Shown piece by piece: positions 18,448 to 25,587 of a stretch of DNA of 58,063 nt. Position 1 is the stretch's first letter; each line of letters opens with the position of its first letter. The stretch is taken from contig CAZLEX010000007.1 in the NCBI GenBank assembly GCA_964558655.1, positions 1-58,063 on the forward strand, written 5' to 3'. Position numbers and translations under genes: made by a program. The notes under the pieces were generated by a model. It did not search any database and had not been told where the DNA came from. It was given only the letters and a program-made list of their open reading frames with translations. Source of the stretch: RGIG6353 sp964558655. Lineage in GTDB: Bacteria; Bacillota; Clostridia; Oscillospirales; SIG627.

Positions 18448-19901
18448 ATAAAAGAATGACGCTTCATGTGCTGGGAGAAGTTCTGCTCGTTCAGGCTCTT
18501 TTGCTTCTCCTCCCCGCTCTCACGGCTCTTATTTACGCCGAGAACATTATAAAGTTTTATCTTTTCACCTCTCTTCTGTGCACACTTGCCGGAGGGTGTC
18601 TCCTCTCCGTCCCCGTTCGAGACCGCAGAATCCGCTACAAAGACGGCTTTGTCATCGTCTGTTTCGGCTGGATTCTCCTGAGCCTTTTCGGTGCTCTCCC
18701 CTTTTTTCTGTCGGGAGAAATTCCCTCTTACACCGACGCTCTTTTCGAGTCGGTGTCGGGATATACCACGACCGGTTCCACTGTTCTTACCGATGTCGAA
18801 AAGCTCAGCCGTGCCTCCCTCTTTCACCGAAGTTTTTCTCACTGGGTGGGAGGAATGGGAGTACTCGCTTTTCTCATGGTTCTCGTTCCCGTTGCTCATG
18901 GCGGTTCAAATCTCAATCTCATGCGTGCCGAAAGTCCGGGAGTTGAGGTGGAAAAGCTTGTACCCAAGTCCAACCGCACCGCCCGTATTCTCTACGGAAT
19001 TTACTTTTCGCTAACTCTCCTCCAGCTCTCTCTCATGCTGGCGGGAGGTATGCCCGTTTTCGACGCCGTGACTATAACCTTCGGTACGGCGGGTACGGGA
19101 GGTTTTTCAATTCTCAATTCGGGACTTGCCTCCTATTCACTTTACATTCAGACGGTCGTCACGGTATTTATGATTCTTTTCGGCATTAATTTCAACCTGT
19201 ATTTTCTCATCATCTGCCGACGGGTGCGTGACGCTCTCAGGAGTGAGGAACTGCGGGTATATCTTATCATCTTTGCCGCAGCCTCTCTCATTATCTCTTT
19301 CGATGTGTTTTCTCACTCGCTCTACCCGACCTTTTTACAGTCTCTTCACCAAGCCGTCTTTCACACTTCTTCCGTCATGTCCACAACCGGATACGCCATA
19401 TCCGACTTCAATTTATGGCCGGAACTGAGCCGTGCCGTTCTCATGGCGGTGATGTGCATAGGAAGCTGTGCGGGAAGTACGGCAGGAGGACTCAAGGTCT
19501 CCCGTTTGATTATAGCACTCAAAAGTGCCTCCTGCGAAATTCGGCAGGTCATAAGTCAGAGGAGTGTTGCCGTTGTGAAGTACGACGGCAAACGGGTTAA
19601 GGATTCCGTTGTCAAAACAACCTACGCTTACATTCTCATATATATTCTTATTATTGCCCTCTCTTTTATCGTTGTCTCTTTTGACGGCAATGATTTTCTT
19701 ACCGATTTTTCCGCCGTTCTTACCTGTGTGAACAATGTGGGTCCGGGTTTTGGAAAAGTCGGCCCTTACGGCAACTTCTCGTCGTTTTCTTCCATCTCAA
19801 AACTTGTTTTTATCTGCGATATGCTTCTCGGCAGGCTGGAAATTTTTCCCGTCCTTGTCGCCGTCTCGGCTCTGTTCGGCAAGAAAAACAGGTCTTTGTG
19901 A
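18444..19901 (+). CDS. trkH: Trk potassium transporter membrane subunit TrkH
   Basis: 485 residues, integral membrane. Four pore loops of the SKT superfamily are visible: SGYTTTGSTVL, GTAGTGGFSIL, MSTTGYAISD and NNVGPGFGKVG. Each supplies the selectivity-filter Gly. HWVGGMGVLAFLM and CIGSCAGSTAGGLK are conserved TrkH segments. It imports K+ together with TrkA. The dispersed element copy B begins 19 bp after the stop. Confidence 0.95.
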   Translation: MNKRMTLHVLGEVLLVQALLLLLPALTALIYAENIIKFYLFTSLLCTLAGGCLLSVPVRDRRIRYKDGFVIVCFGWILLSLFGALPFFLSGEIPSYTDALFESVSGYTTTGSTVLTDVEKLSRASLFHRSFSHWVGGMGVLAFLMVLVPVAHGGSNLNLMRAESPGVEVEKLVPKSNRTARILYGIYFSLTLLQLSLMLAGGMPVFDAVTITFGTAGTGGFSILNSGLASYSLYIQTVVTVFMILFGINFNLYFLIICRRVRDALRSEELRVYLIIFAAASLIISFDVFSHSLYPTFLQSLHQAVFHTSSVMSTTGYAISDFNLWPELSRAVLMAVMCIGSCAGSTAGGLKVSRLIIALKSASCEIRQVISQRSVAVVKYDGKRVKDSVVKTTYAYILIYILIIALSFIVVSFDGNDFLTDFSAVLTCVNNVGPGFGKVGPYGNFSSFSSISKLVFICDMLLGRLEIFPVLVAVSALFGKKNRSL

Positions 19902-19920
19902 TTTATTCTACTTAGCACTT

Positions 19921-20045
19921 AAGGGCTCCGCCCATACCCGAAAACTTCATTTTTTATTACAAGTTTGAAAAACTTGTAATAAGGGAAACATGACCTCTTT
20001 ATGACAATTAAAGTTTTTGGTCAAGCTTTTTTCAAAAAGCTTGAA
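19921..20045 (+). repeat. Dispersed multi-palindrome element, copy B (short form)
   Basis: It has the GC box AAGGGCTCCGCCC, then P2 (ATTACAAGTTT/AAACTTGTAAT, loop inverted relative to copies A, C and D), a GACCTCTTTATGACA spacer and P4. P1 and most of P3 are deleted. The P4 hairpin ends about 13 bp before the start codon of the following AraC-type gene, so the element forms its leader. Confidence 0.9.
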
Positions 20046-20057
20046 AGAAAGAAAAAT

Positions 20058-20924
20058 ATGAAATACTATTTCAGACACAAGATAGAAAATCTGCTTTCGG
20101 TAAAAAGCATAGTCACAATAGAATATCTGGACTTGCCGGGCGGGTACGAATATCCCGCAGAAAGTCACAACTTCTGGGAGATGGTATATGCCGATAAGGG
20201 AGATGTCGACTACTATGTCGAAGAAACTCCCACTCATCTGTCGGAGGGAGAACTGCTCTTTCTCGCACCGGGCAGGCAACACCGTTTCTCAGCGTCGGCG
20301 CTCAACGCACCCTCGATTTTCGTGCTCTGTTTCGACTTGAATTCCGAAATGATGAACTTTTTCGACGGATACAAGACGGTTTTGGACAAGCGTGAAAAAC
20401 CGTTTATAGAGAACATAATCACGGAGACTCGCGGTACATTCCGTCTGCCGTTCAGGGAGAAGGCGGAAGTGCTGGAGGACGCAAATCTGGGCGGACAGCA
20501 AATGATACGCATTAATCTCGAAATGCTTCTCATAACACTTCTGCGTGCCGAAGATAAGCGTGAAGAGCAGGTGGAATTTATAAAAAACGACAGTTTTGCC
20601 GACGCCATTTCCGACAAGATTTCACAGTATCTGAAGAGCCGTGTAAACTCCCGCATATACATTGACGAAATATGTGCCGTTACGGGATATTCCAAAACTT
20701 ATGTCTCTCAGGTGTTCCGTCAGACGACGGGAGAATCGGTGATTTCCTATTTCAACCGTCTGAAAATCAAAGAGGCGAAAAGGCTCATACGGGAGAACCG
20801 AATGACGATGAGCGAAATTTCCGACGCTCTCGCTTTCAACGATCCCCGTTACTTTTCCCTCATGTTCAAAAAGCTTACCGGCAAAACTCCGAGCGAATAC
20901 AAAAATTCCGTAAACAAGACTTAA
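20058..20924 (+). CDS. AraC-family regulator with N-terminal cupin
   Basis: 288 residues from ATG 20058. An earlier in-frame ATG at 20001 lies inside the dispersed repeat and is unlikely. The N-terminal ~180 residues form a cupin sensor (PAESHNFWEMVYADKGDVDYYV, FLAPGRQHRF). The C-terminal domain has the paired HTH (DEICAVTGYSKTYVSQVFRQTTG; ISDALAFNDPRYFSLMFKKLTGKTPSEY). Shine-Dalgarno pairing is weak and the start is preceded by a hairpin. No obvious target lies next to it; yunB downstream is probably separate. Confidence 0.85.
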   Translation: MKYYFRHKIENLLSVKSIVTIEYLDLPGGYEYPAESHNFWEMVYADKGDVDYYVEETPTHLSEGELLFLAPGRQHRFSASALNAPSIFVLCFDLNSEMMNFFDGYKTVLDKREKPFIENIITETRGTFRLPFREKAEVLEDANLGGQQMIRINLEMLLITLLRAEDKREEQVEFIKNDSFADAISDKISQYLKSRVNSRIYIDEICAVTGYSKTYVSQVFRQTTGESVISYFNRLKIKEAKRLIRENRMTMSEISDALAFNDPRYFSLMFKKLTGKTPSEYKNSVNKT

Positions 20925-20930
20925 TTTTCA

Positions 20931-20978
20931 AAAAAATTCCGTCACTTTCCGAAAAAGCGGCGGATTTTTTGTTTTTTT
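20931..20978 (+). terminator. Probable terminator after the second AraC-type gene
   Basis: AAAAAATTCCG (20931-20941) pairs with CGGATTTTTT (20961-20970) with a one-base bulge and a 19-nt loop, followed by a long T-rich run. Confidence 0.5.
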
Positions 20979-21047
20979 TGAAAAAATATTCTCTCCCTTT
21001 TTTAACAATAATCCCCTTTTAAAATAAACTTTATTTGAGGTGATTTT

Positions 21048-21701
21048 GTGAAAAAAAAGGTCATTTTCGGCACGGCGGCTTTTCTTTTGTTTATAATTTT
21101 CGCCTTTTGGCTCTTCGAGGCAAGGCTCTATCCGATTATTGAAAAGTTAGCCGTCACAAAAAGTAAAAATCTCGCTCTCGTCACTGTAAATTCGGCAATT
21201 TTGGACTGCATGGAGGGAGTGGGAGACTTCGTGACAATCGAAAGAGATGCCGACGGACAGATAGTACTGCTTGAGACAAACTCCGAAACGGTAAATCTGC
21301 TCAAAGCCCGTATATCCGTTGAGGTCGAAAAGCGTCTTTCCTCTCTTGACGGGGGGATAAAAATTCCTTTAGGCAATGTCACGGGGATAAAACTGCTTTC
21401 GGGCAGAGGTCCCGAAATAAGCGTTAAAACAACTCCCGCACGGAGTATTTCCACCCGCGTCGAGTCGGTTTTCTCTTCCTGCGGTATCAACCAGACGCGT
21501 CACCTGGTTACACTCGCCGTCGAAGCCGATTTCGGCGTAATTCTTCTCTCCCGCTCCGTCGAATGTCATGTTTCTGACACCGTTACTCTTGCCGACACCG
21601 TAATCGTGGGCAAAGTTCCCGACGCTTACACCGATATCAACAAAATCGGAGACGACTTTCTCGGCGATGTAGTCGACTTTTCGGCTCAGCTTGCCGAGTG
21701 A
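21048..21701 (+). CDS. yunB: Sporulation protein YunB
   Basis: 217 residues from a GTG at 21048 with GAGGTGA upstream. One N-terminal membrane segment (about residues 5-24) precedes the conserved pattern EARLYPIIEKLAVTKSKNLA. A periplasm-facing domain with LGNVTGIKLLSGRGPEI and later NQTRHLVTLAVEAD follows. This matches the YunB family, needed for normal sporulation in Bacillus and conserved in spore formers. It supports an endospore-forming host. The promoter was not resolved; a sigma-E type is expected from the family. Confidence 0.85.
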   Translation: MKKKVIFGTAAFLLFIIFAFWLFEARLYPIIEKLAVTKSKNLALVTVNSAILDCMEGVGDFVTIERDADGQIVLLETNSETVNLLKARISVEVEKRLSSLDGGIKIPLGNVTGIKLLSGRGPEISVKTTPARSISTRVESVFSSCGINQTRHLVTLAVEADFGVILLSRSVECHVSDTVTLADTVIVGKVPDAYTDINKIGDDFLGDVVDFSAQLAE

Positions 21702-21705
21702 GCAA

Positions 21706-21734
21706 ATAAAAAGGCAGGACCGAAAGGTCCTGCC
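21706..21734 (-). terminator. Terminator of the TIM-barrel isomerase gene
   Basis: Perfect stem GGCAGGACC (21713-21721) / GGTCCTGCC (21726-21734) with a GAAA loop on the plus strand. The T tract is on the minus strand (21706-21712). It may also stop yunB transcripts. Confidence 0.85.
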
Positions 21735-21740
21735 CGTAAA

Positions 21741-22598
21741 TTAAAAGTCCCAGTTGTATTTGGCCGCTTCGCTTCTTATCATTTTTGCCGAAGCCAAGAT
21801 ATCTTCGATCTGCTTTTCGCCCGAAATTTCGCGTTCAATGGTGAAATGACCCTTGTACTTCTTTTCGTTGAGAAGACGAACAACCTCAGGGAAATCTACC
21901 ATACCTTCGCCTATCTGAGTCTCACAGCCGAGATTGCGTCCGTCTGTCGGCCACATACCGTCTTTGAGGTGAGTGCAGCGTACATACTCTCCGAAAATGC
22001 GAACGGCGTCAACGGGATTTGCCTTGCCGTAAAGAATGAGATTTGCCGTATCGAGATTGACTCCCACATTTCCCGTTCCTATATCTTCAATCGCACGGCG
22101 AAGAGTTACGGGAGTTTCCTGTCCGCTCTCAAAATCAAACCATACGCCGCGAGGCTTGAACACATGAGTGCAGTAATATCTCATCATGTCGATAAATGTG
22201 ATGTATACGGGGTCGTTCGGGTTTTCCGGAATAAAGCCCGCATGAGTAACGACATCTTCGACGCCGAGCGTCGAGGCGATCTGTGTCGCATTGTCGATAA
22301 GGTGTATTCTTCTGTCACGCCATGCCTCCGGAATGAGACCTATCGTGGACTGACCTTCGTAAAAAGTCCATGTGCACGGTGCTCCCCAGCCTGCCCAAAG
22401 CGCCGATATCTCAATGCCGTATGTCTCTTCCATTTCGCGAATTTCTTTCGCGCGGCCTATTACTTCGTCTCTTACCTCGTCTGTCGCCATCAAGTTGAGC
22501 ATGAAACTGTCAAGTCCGAGACTCTGTGCCTTTTTGAAGTTGTCCTCCAAATTTCCTCTGTATCCCGTCATGACGCCGAATTTGATTTTGTTTGTCAT
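21741..22598 (-). CDS. Sugar phosphate isomerase/epimerase, xylose-isomerase-like TIM barrel
   Basis: 285 residues, start with GGGAGGCG. The pattern fits the AP-endonuclease-2/xylose-isomerase-like barrel: FGVMTGYRGNLEDNFKKAQSLGLDSFML, VTHAGFIPEN, FDFESGQET, GVNLDTANLILYG, CTHLKDG and GHFTIERE. His, Glu and Asp in these blocks are the usual divalent-metal ligands. Such proteins isomerise or epimerise sugars or dehydrate inositol derivatives. It has a near-consensus promoter and its own terminator, so it is expressed as a single gene. The substrate is unknown. Confidence 0.82.
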   Translation of the reverse strand: MTNKIKFGVMTGYRGNLEDNFKKAQSLGLDSFMLNLMATDEVRDEVIGRAKEIREMEETYGIEISALWAGWGAPCTWTFYEGQSTIGLIPEAWRDRRIHLIDNATQIASTLGVEDVVTHAGFIPENPNDPVYITFIDMMRYYCTHVFKPRGVWFDFESGQETPVTLRRAIEDIGTGNVGVNLDTANLILYGKANPVDAVRIFGEYVRCTHLKDGMWPTDGRNLGCETQIGEGMVDFPEVVRLLNEKKYKGHFTIEREISGEKQIEDILASAKMIRSEAAKYNWDF

Positions 22599-22640
22599 TT
22601 TTTACGCCTCCCGTTTTGATTCATTATGGAATTTAAAATC

Positions 22641-22669
22641 ATTATACACTCCCCTTTTTTAAATGTCAA
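22641..22669 (-). promoter_or_regulatory. Consensus sigma-A promoter of the TIM-barrel gene
   Basis: On the minus strand a perfect TTGACA (22664-22669) and a perfect TATAAT (22641-22646) are exactly 17 bp apart, about 43 bp upstream of the start codon. This predicts high constitutive expression unless repressed. Confidence 0.85.
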
Positions 22670-22718
22670 GCAATATGTTGCCCACTTTTTTCACTATCTT
22701 GCCATGAAAGATTATATA

Positions 22719-22854
22719 AGGGCTCCGCCCCATACCCCGAAAACTTTAAAAAGTTTTATCAAAACTTCATTTTTTATGACAAGTTTTTCAAACTTGCAAT
22801 AAGGAAAATATGACCTCTTTATGACAAGTTTTGAAAAAGCTTGGGGAGCCCTGT
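22719..22854 (+). repeat. Dispersed multi-palindrome element, copy C
   Basis: GC box (AGGGCTCCGCCCC, ATACCCCGAAAAC), then P1, P2 (arms partly decayed), the GACCTCTTTATGACAAG spacer and part of P3. The 3' end is replaced by AAGCTTGGGGAGCCCTG, which resembles a GC box in the opposite orientation. Confidence 0.88.
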
Positions 22855-22870
22855 ATAAATCTTTAAAAGC

Positions 22871-22916
22871 TGTCACAAAGGTGTCATTGTATGTCAGAGA
22901 AAGGCGGGAGTATAAT
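22871..22916 (+). promoter_or_regulatory. Promoter and TGTCA repeats upstream of the replication-protein-like gene
   Basis: TTGTAT (22887-22892) and TATAAT (22911-22916) have an 18-bp spacer. Three direct TGTCA copies at 22871, 22882 and 22892 are spaced about one helical turn apart and overlap the -35. Confidence 0.5.
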
Positions 22917-22939
22917 AACGGCGACGGAGGGAAAGACGA

Positions 22940-23434
22940 ATGAATGACGGCGGATTTATACAACTGAAAAGAGAGATAAAAAACTGGCGGTGGTACACCG
23001 ACATAAAGGTGTTCAAACTGTATATTCACTTAATACTGTGTGCCAATTGGGAAGAGGGAGAGTTTTTGGGAATACACATAGAACGAGGGCAGACGGTGCG
23101 GAGTATACACATGCTTGCAGAAGAATCGGGGCTGACGGAAAAAGAAGTTAGAAGAGGCTTGATGTGTCTTAAAAAAACGGGAGAAATCACACGGACTTCA
23201 CACGGCAATATAACCTTGATTACACTGACCGATTACGAGAAATTCGGGCAAGCGAAGGGCAAGGCGAGGGCAAGCGAAGGGCAAGGATATAATAATAATT
23301 ATAATAATAATTATAATAATAATAAAAATAATAATAATAAAGACTCAAGTTTTAATGCAGACGAATTTTTTGAAATTGCCGTCGCTCATGCAAAGCTTAA
23401 AGCCGAAAAGGAGCAACCTTACAACAATTCTTAA
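22940..23434 (+). CDS. Orphan phage-type replication initiator (DnaD-like/replisome organizer N-terminal domain)
   Basis: 164 residues; ATG 22940 with GGAGGG upstream. The N-terminal ~105 residues form a winged-helix-like block (FIQLKREIKNWRWYTD, GQTVRSIHMLAEESGLTEKEVRRGL, then KKTGEITRTSHGNITLITLTDYEKF). This resembles N-terminal domains of phage replisome organizers, which bind origin DNA. It is followed by a low-complexity Asn-rich tract (AAT microsatellite, 23289-23340) and ends after ~30 more residues, so the usual DnaD C-terminal domain is absent. No other phage genes flank it. It is probably a remnant of an integrated element, but the intact promoter and ribosome site mean it may be expressed. 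Confidence 0.65.
   Translation: MNDGGFIQLKREIKNWRWYTDIKVFKLYIHLILCANWEEGEFLGIHIERGQTVRSIHMLAEESGLTEKEVRRGLMCLKKTGEITRTSHGNITLITLTDYEKFGQAKGKARASEGQGYNNNYNNNYNNNKNNNNKDSSFNADEFFEIAVAHAKLKAEKEQPYNNS
23289..23340 (+). repeat. AAT/AATT microsatellite coding for an Asn-rich tract
   Basis: About 52 bp of nearly pure AAT units interrupted by ATT and AAA, translated as (Asn3-Tyr)n then Asn-Lys runs. It is a slippage-prone simple repeat inside the replication-protein-like gene. Confidence 0.95.
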
Positions 23435-23507
23435 AAGACTTATTTGCGCCTTTTTAATTTCGGGATTGATATACAAAGATACCCGAAAGCACAAAAGCAC
23501 ATAAGTC

Positions 23508-23634
23508 AAGCCTTGCCTATTCTGTCTTGATGTGCAACGCTGTGCGGCTGTTGCACATCGGAGTTTTCGCTTACCGCAGAGCCGATAATATATATTTGCT
23601 TTGCACATCTCAAGCCGAAAAATTCACAAGGCTT
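23508..23634 (+). ncRNA. Candidate structured RNA with two mutually exclusive foldings
   Basis: Fold 1 has three stems. AAGCCTTG (23508-23515) pairs with CAAGGCTT (23627-23634). GATGTGCAA (23529-23537) pairs with TTGCACATC (23601-23609). GCTGTGCGG (23539-23547) pairs with CCGCAGAGC (23574-23582) with one mismatch. Fold 2: GATGTGCAAC (23529-23538) pairs perfectly with GTTGCACATC (23550-23559), which excludes fold 1. The strand and function are uncertain; an attenuator-like leader or a mobile-element end are both possible. Confidence 0.35.
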
Positions 23635-23719
23635 AGGCTGTATCAGGACAAAGATATCAAAAAATTTTTCGTGTTGAGTTTTTGTGTACAAAAATATGAT
23701 AATATTAAATAATAATATA

Positions 23720-23748
23720 TTGAAATGTTCATAAATTTGTTGTAAACT
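23720..23748 (+). promoter_or_regulatory. Promoter of the M24/transducer operon
   Basis: TTGAAA (23720-23725) and TAAACT (23743-23748), spacing 17, about 35 bp upstream of the start; AGGAGGT lies at 23771-23777. Confidence 0.5.
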
Positions 23749-23782
23749 GTCATTAACAAAAATACTTTCAGGAGGTATTATT

Positions 23783-24955
23783 ATGGCATATTACAACGCT
23801 AAAGAAACAGCAGACAGAATTGCAAAGGTTCAGAAGCTTCTCAACGAAAAAGATGTCGACATCGCTCTCATCTATTTCGACGAGCTCAATGTTGCTAACG
23901 GCTGGTATCTGACCGGCTGGGTAGGACAGTTTGAAAAAGGAGCCGTTATGGTTCCCAGAGTAGGCGAGCCCATGCTTTTGGGCGGTCCCGAGTCCGAACC
24001 TTTCGCAAAGCAGGACGCAGCTATCCGTGACACAAGATGTTTCCCCGTATTCATGGTTCCCAACGAGGAATATCCCAATGCCACTATCATCACATGGGAA
24101 GAGCTTTTTGCGGAGCTTTCCAAAAATCTCACACTTAAGAAAGTCGGCCTCGTAGGCACAGACGAAATGCCTCACGCGCTTTACACACAGCTTGAAGAAG
24201 GTTTTAAGGGCTGTGAGCTTGTCGACATTACCGAAGACTATCTCAAGTTCCGCTATGTAAAGAGCGATTGGGAAGTTGAGCAGGCAAGAGCGGCAACAAA
24301 ACTTTGCTACGAAGCATACAAGGCAATGGCAGAGAAAGTTAAGGCAGGCAACAAGGAATACGAAGTTGCCGCAGCGGGCGAGGCTGTATGCCGTGCAAAC
24401 GGTGCAAACAGCTTTGCATACCAGACCATCGTAGGTTCGGGCACCCGTTCCAACGCAGTCGTTCCCACCGCTACCAACAAAGTAATGCAGGACGGCGAAA
24501 TGGTTATGCTCGGTATCGCTCCCAGAATTAACGGATATGCCGGCACATTCGGCCACACCGTTCCCGTTTCCGGCGAATACACACCCGAGCAGAGAAAGTG
24601 CCTTATCGACATGATCGAAGTTATGAAGGTCACAAAGAGTATGCTCCGTCCCGGCGTTTCCGGCCGTGAAATCGACATCGAAGGCAGAAAGCTTTACGAC
24701 AAGGGCGGTTATCTCCCCTACCTCGTATGCCCCTTCGCACACACAATGGGACTTCTCGAAGCCGAGTCTCCCTTCTTCGGCCCCAACTCCGACGATATTC
24801 TTCAACCCAACATGGTTGTCAATGTCGATGTATCCTTCTTCGGTCATCCCACACTCAACGGACTTCGTGTTGAGACCTGCTATGTAATTACGGAAGACGG
24901 CTGTGAGCCTCTCTGCCCCGAATATGAGCAGGAACTCTTCAACTACATTAAATAA
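23783..24955 (+). CDS. Creatinase-like M24 family protein with degenerate metal site
   Basis: 390 residues; start with AGGAGGT. An N-terminal creatinase domain (about 1-150) is followed by the pita-bread domain. In true M24 aminopeptidases the motif before and after GY carries two metal-binding Asp residues; here they are Gly244 and Thr255 (MLGIAPRINGYAGTFGHT). The His of AHTMGLLEAES and the final Glu of GLRVET remain. The Glu of the EPG motif is Asp (VVNVDVSFF), and the later motif His is Ala. The arrangement resembles creatinase and other metal-free M24 hydrolases acting on small C-N compounds. A conventional Xaa-Pro peptidase role is unlikely. It is co-transcribed with the 121-residue transducer-family gene 19 bp downstream. 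Confidence 0.82.
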   Translation: MAYYNAKETADRIAKVQKLLNEKDVDIALIYFDELNVANGWYLTGWVGQFEKGAVMVPRVGEPMLLGGPESEPFAKQDAAIRDTRCFPVFMVPNEEYPNATIITWEELFAELSKNLTLKKVGLVGTDEMPHALYTQLEEGFKGCELVDITEDYLKFRYVKSDWEVEQARAATKLCYEAYKAMAEKVKAGNKEYEVAAAGEAVCRANGANSFAYQTIVGSGTRSNAVVPTATNKVMQDGEMVMLGIAPRINGYAGTFGHTVPVSGEYTPEQRKCLIDMIEVMKVTKSMLRPGVSGREIDIEGRKLYDKGGYLPYLVCPFAHTMGLLEAESPFFGPNSDDILQPNMVVNVDVSFFGHPTLNGLRVETCYVITEDGCEPLCPEYEQELFNYIK

Positions 24956-24974
24956 TTTTTAAAGGAGATTTACC

Positions 24975-25340
24975 ATGAATAAAGGTCAGCTTAACTGGGT
25001 ATTCCCCGACGGTGATCTTCCGCCTCACGGCGACAACCCCGATTTTCTCGGTCATGAAGCCCTCACCGTTACCAATCTCAACGATACCGACGCTCATCTC
25101 ACCATCGATATCATTTTTGAGGACAAGGATCCCGTAAAGGGACTTACCTTCACTCTCGGTGCCGAAAGAGTTTTCTGTTTCAGACTTGACTATCCTATCT
25201 GCGACCAGAAATTCCAGATTCCTCACGGTCAGTATTCCATCGTTGTTCATTCGGATGTTCCCGTCGTTGCCTGCTTCGGCAGACTCGATGTAAGACAGAC
25301 CAACATGGCTTACTACATAGTTCAGGGCTACTCTTATTAA
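24975..25340 (+). CDS. Sensory rhodopsin transducer (ASRT) family protein
   Basis: 121 residues, start with AAGGAGAT. The whole protein matches the Anabaena sensory rhodopsin transducer-like fold: WVFPDGDLPPHG, GHEALTVTNLNDTDAHLTIDIIFEDKDPVKG, then FCFRLDYPI, IPHGQYSIVVHSDVPVVACFGRLDVRQ. This beta-sandwich family is found in many bacteria that have no rhodopsin, and members have been linked to carbohydrate or DNA binding. No rhodopsin gene lies here. Pairing with the creatinase-like gene suggests a small-molecule catabolic or sensing role. A strong terminator follows. Confidence 0.8.
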   Translation: MNKGQLNWVFPDGDLPPHGDNPDFLGHEALTVTNLNDTDAHLTIDIIFEDKDPVKGLTFTLGAERVFCFRLDYPICDQKFQIPHGQYSIVVHSDVPVVACFGRLDVRQTNMAYYIVQGYSY

Positions 25341-25347
25341 TAACAAT

Positions 25348-25388
25348 AAAACCTGCGATGAAAAAAACATCGCAGGTTTTGTTTTTTT
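25348..25388 (+). terminator. Rho-independent terminator of the M24/transducer operon
   Basis: Perfect 13-bp stem AAAACCTGCGATG (25348-25360) / CATCGCAGGTTTT (25368-25380) followed by GTTTTTTT. Confidence 0.95.
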
Positions 25389-25562
25389 AAGGACTCCGCC
25401 CTTGTCCCGAAAACTTTTAAAAAAGTTTTATCAAAACTTCATTTTTTATTACAAGTTTTTCAAACTTGTAATAAGGGAATTTAACTTCTTTATGACAAGT
25501 TTTGAAAAAAATTGTCATAACAATGAAAGTTTTTGGTCAAGCTTTTTCCAAAAAGCTTGAAA
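25388..25562 (+). repeat. Dispersed multi-palindrome element, copy D (full length)
   Basis: It begins directly after the T tract of the terminator: GC box AAGGACTCCGCCC with TTGTCCCGAAAAC, P1, P2, P3 (right arm reads ATTGTCAT) and P4 CAAGCTTTTT/AAAAAGCTTG. It fills most of the space between convergent genes and ends 25 bp before the next stop codon. Confidence 0.92.
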
Positions 25563-25587
25563 CAAATATATAATTTATATACTCACT

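Larger units (their letters stand above)
22599..22939. other. 341-bp divergent intergenic region
   Basis: It contains the strong promoter of the TIM-barrel gene (22641-22669), dispersed element copy C (22719-22854), three TGTCA repeats and the promoter of the replication-protein-like gene (22887-22916). No further gene is seen. Confidence 0.8.
23435..23782. other. 348-bp non-coding region upstream of the M24 gene
   Basis: It contains the nested inverted repeats at 23508-23634, an AT-rich stretch (23695-23725) and the promoter of the M24 gene. No convincing gene is present. Confidence 0.7.

Noticed and set aside
20001..20057. N-terminal extension of the second AraC-type regulator
   Set aside because: These 19 codons are encoded by the dispersed repeat; the domain begins at the ATG at 20058.
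23289..23340. Short tandem repeat considered as a CRISPR or origin DUE
   Set aside because: It is a pure AAT microsatellite inside a reading frame; no spacer structure, and no origin features such as DnaA boxes were recognised.
23768..24847. Long minus-strand open frame opposite the M24 gene
   Set aside because: Cys/Val/Gly-rich composition is a reverse-strand shadow of the highly biased M24 coding sequence; no start signal.
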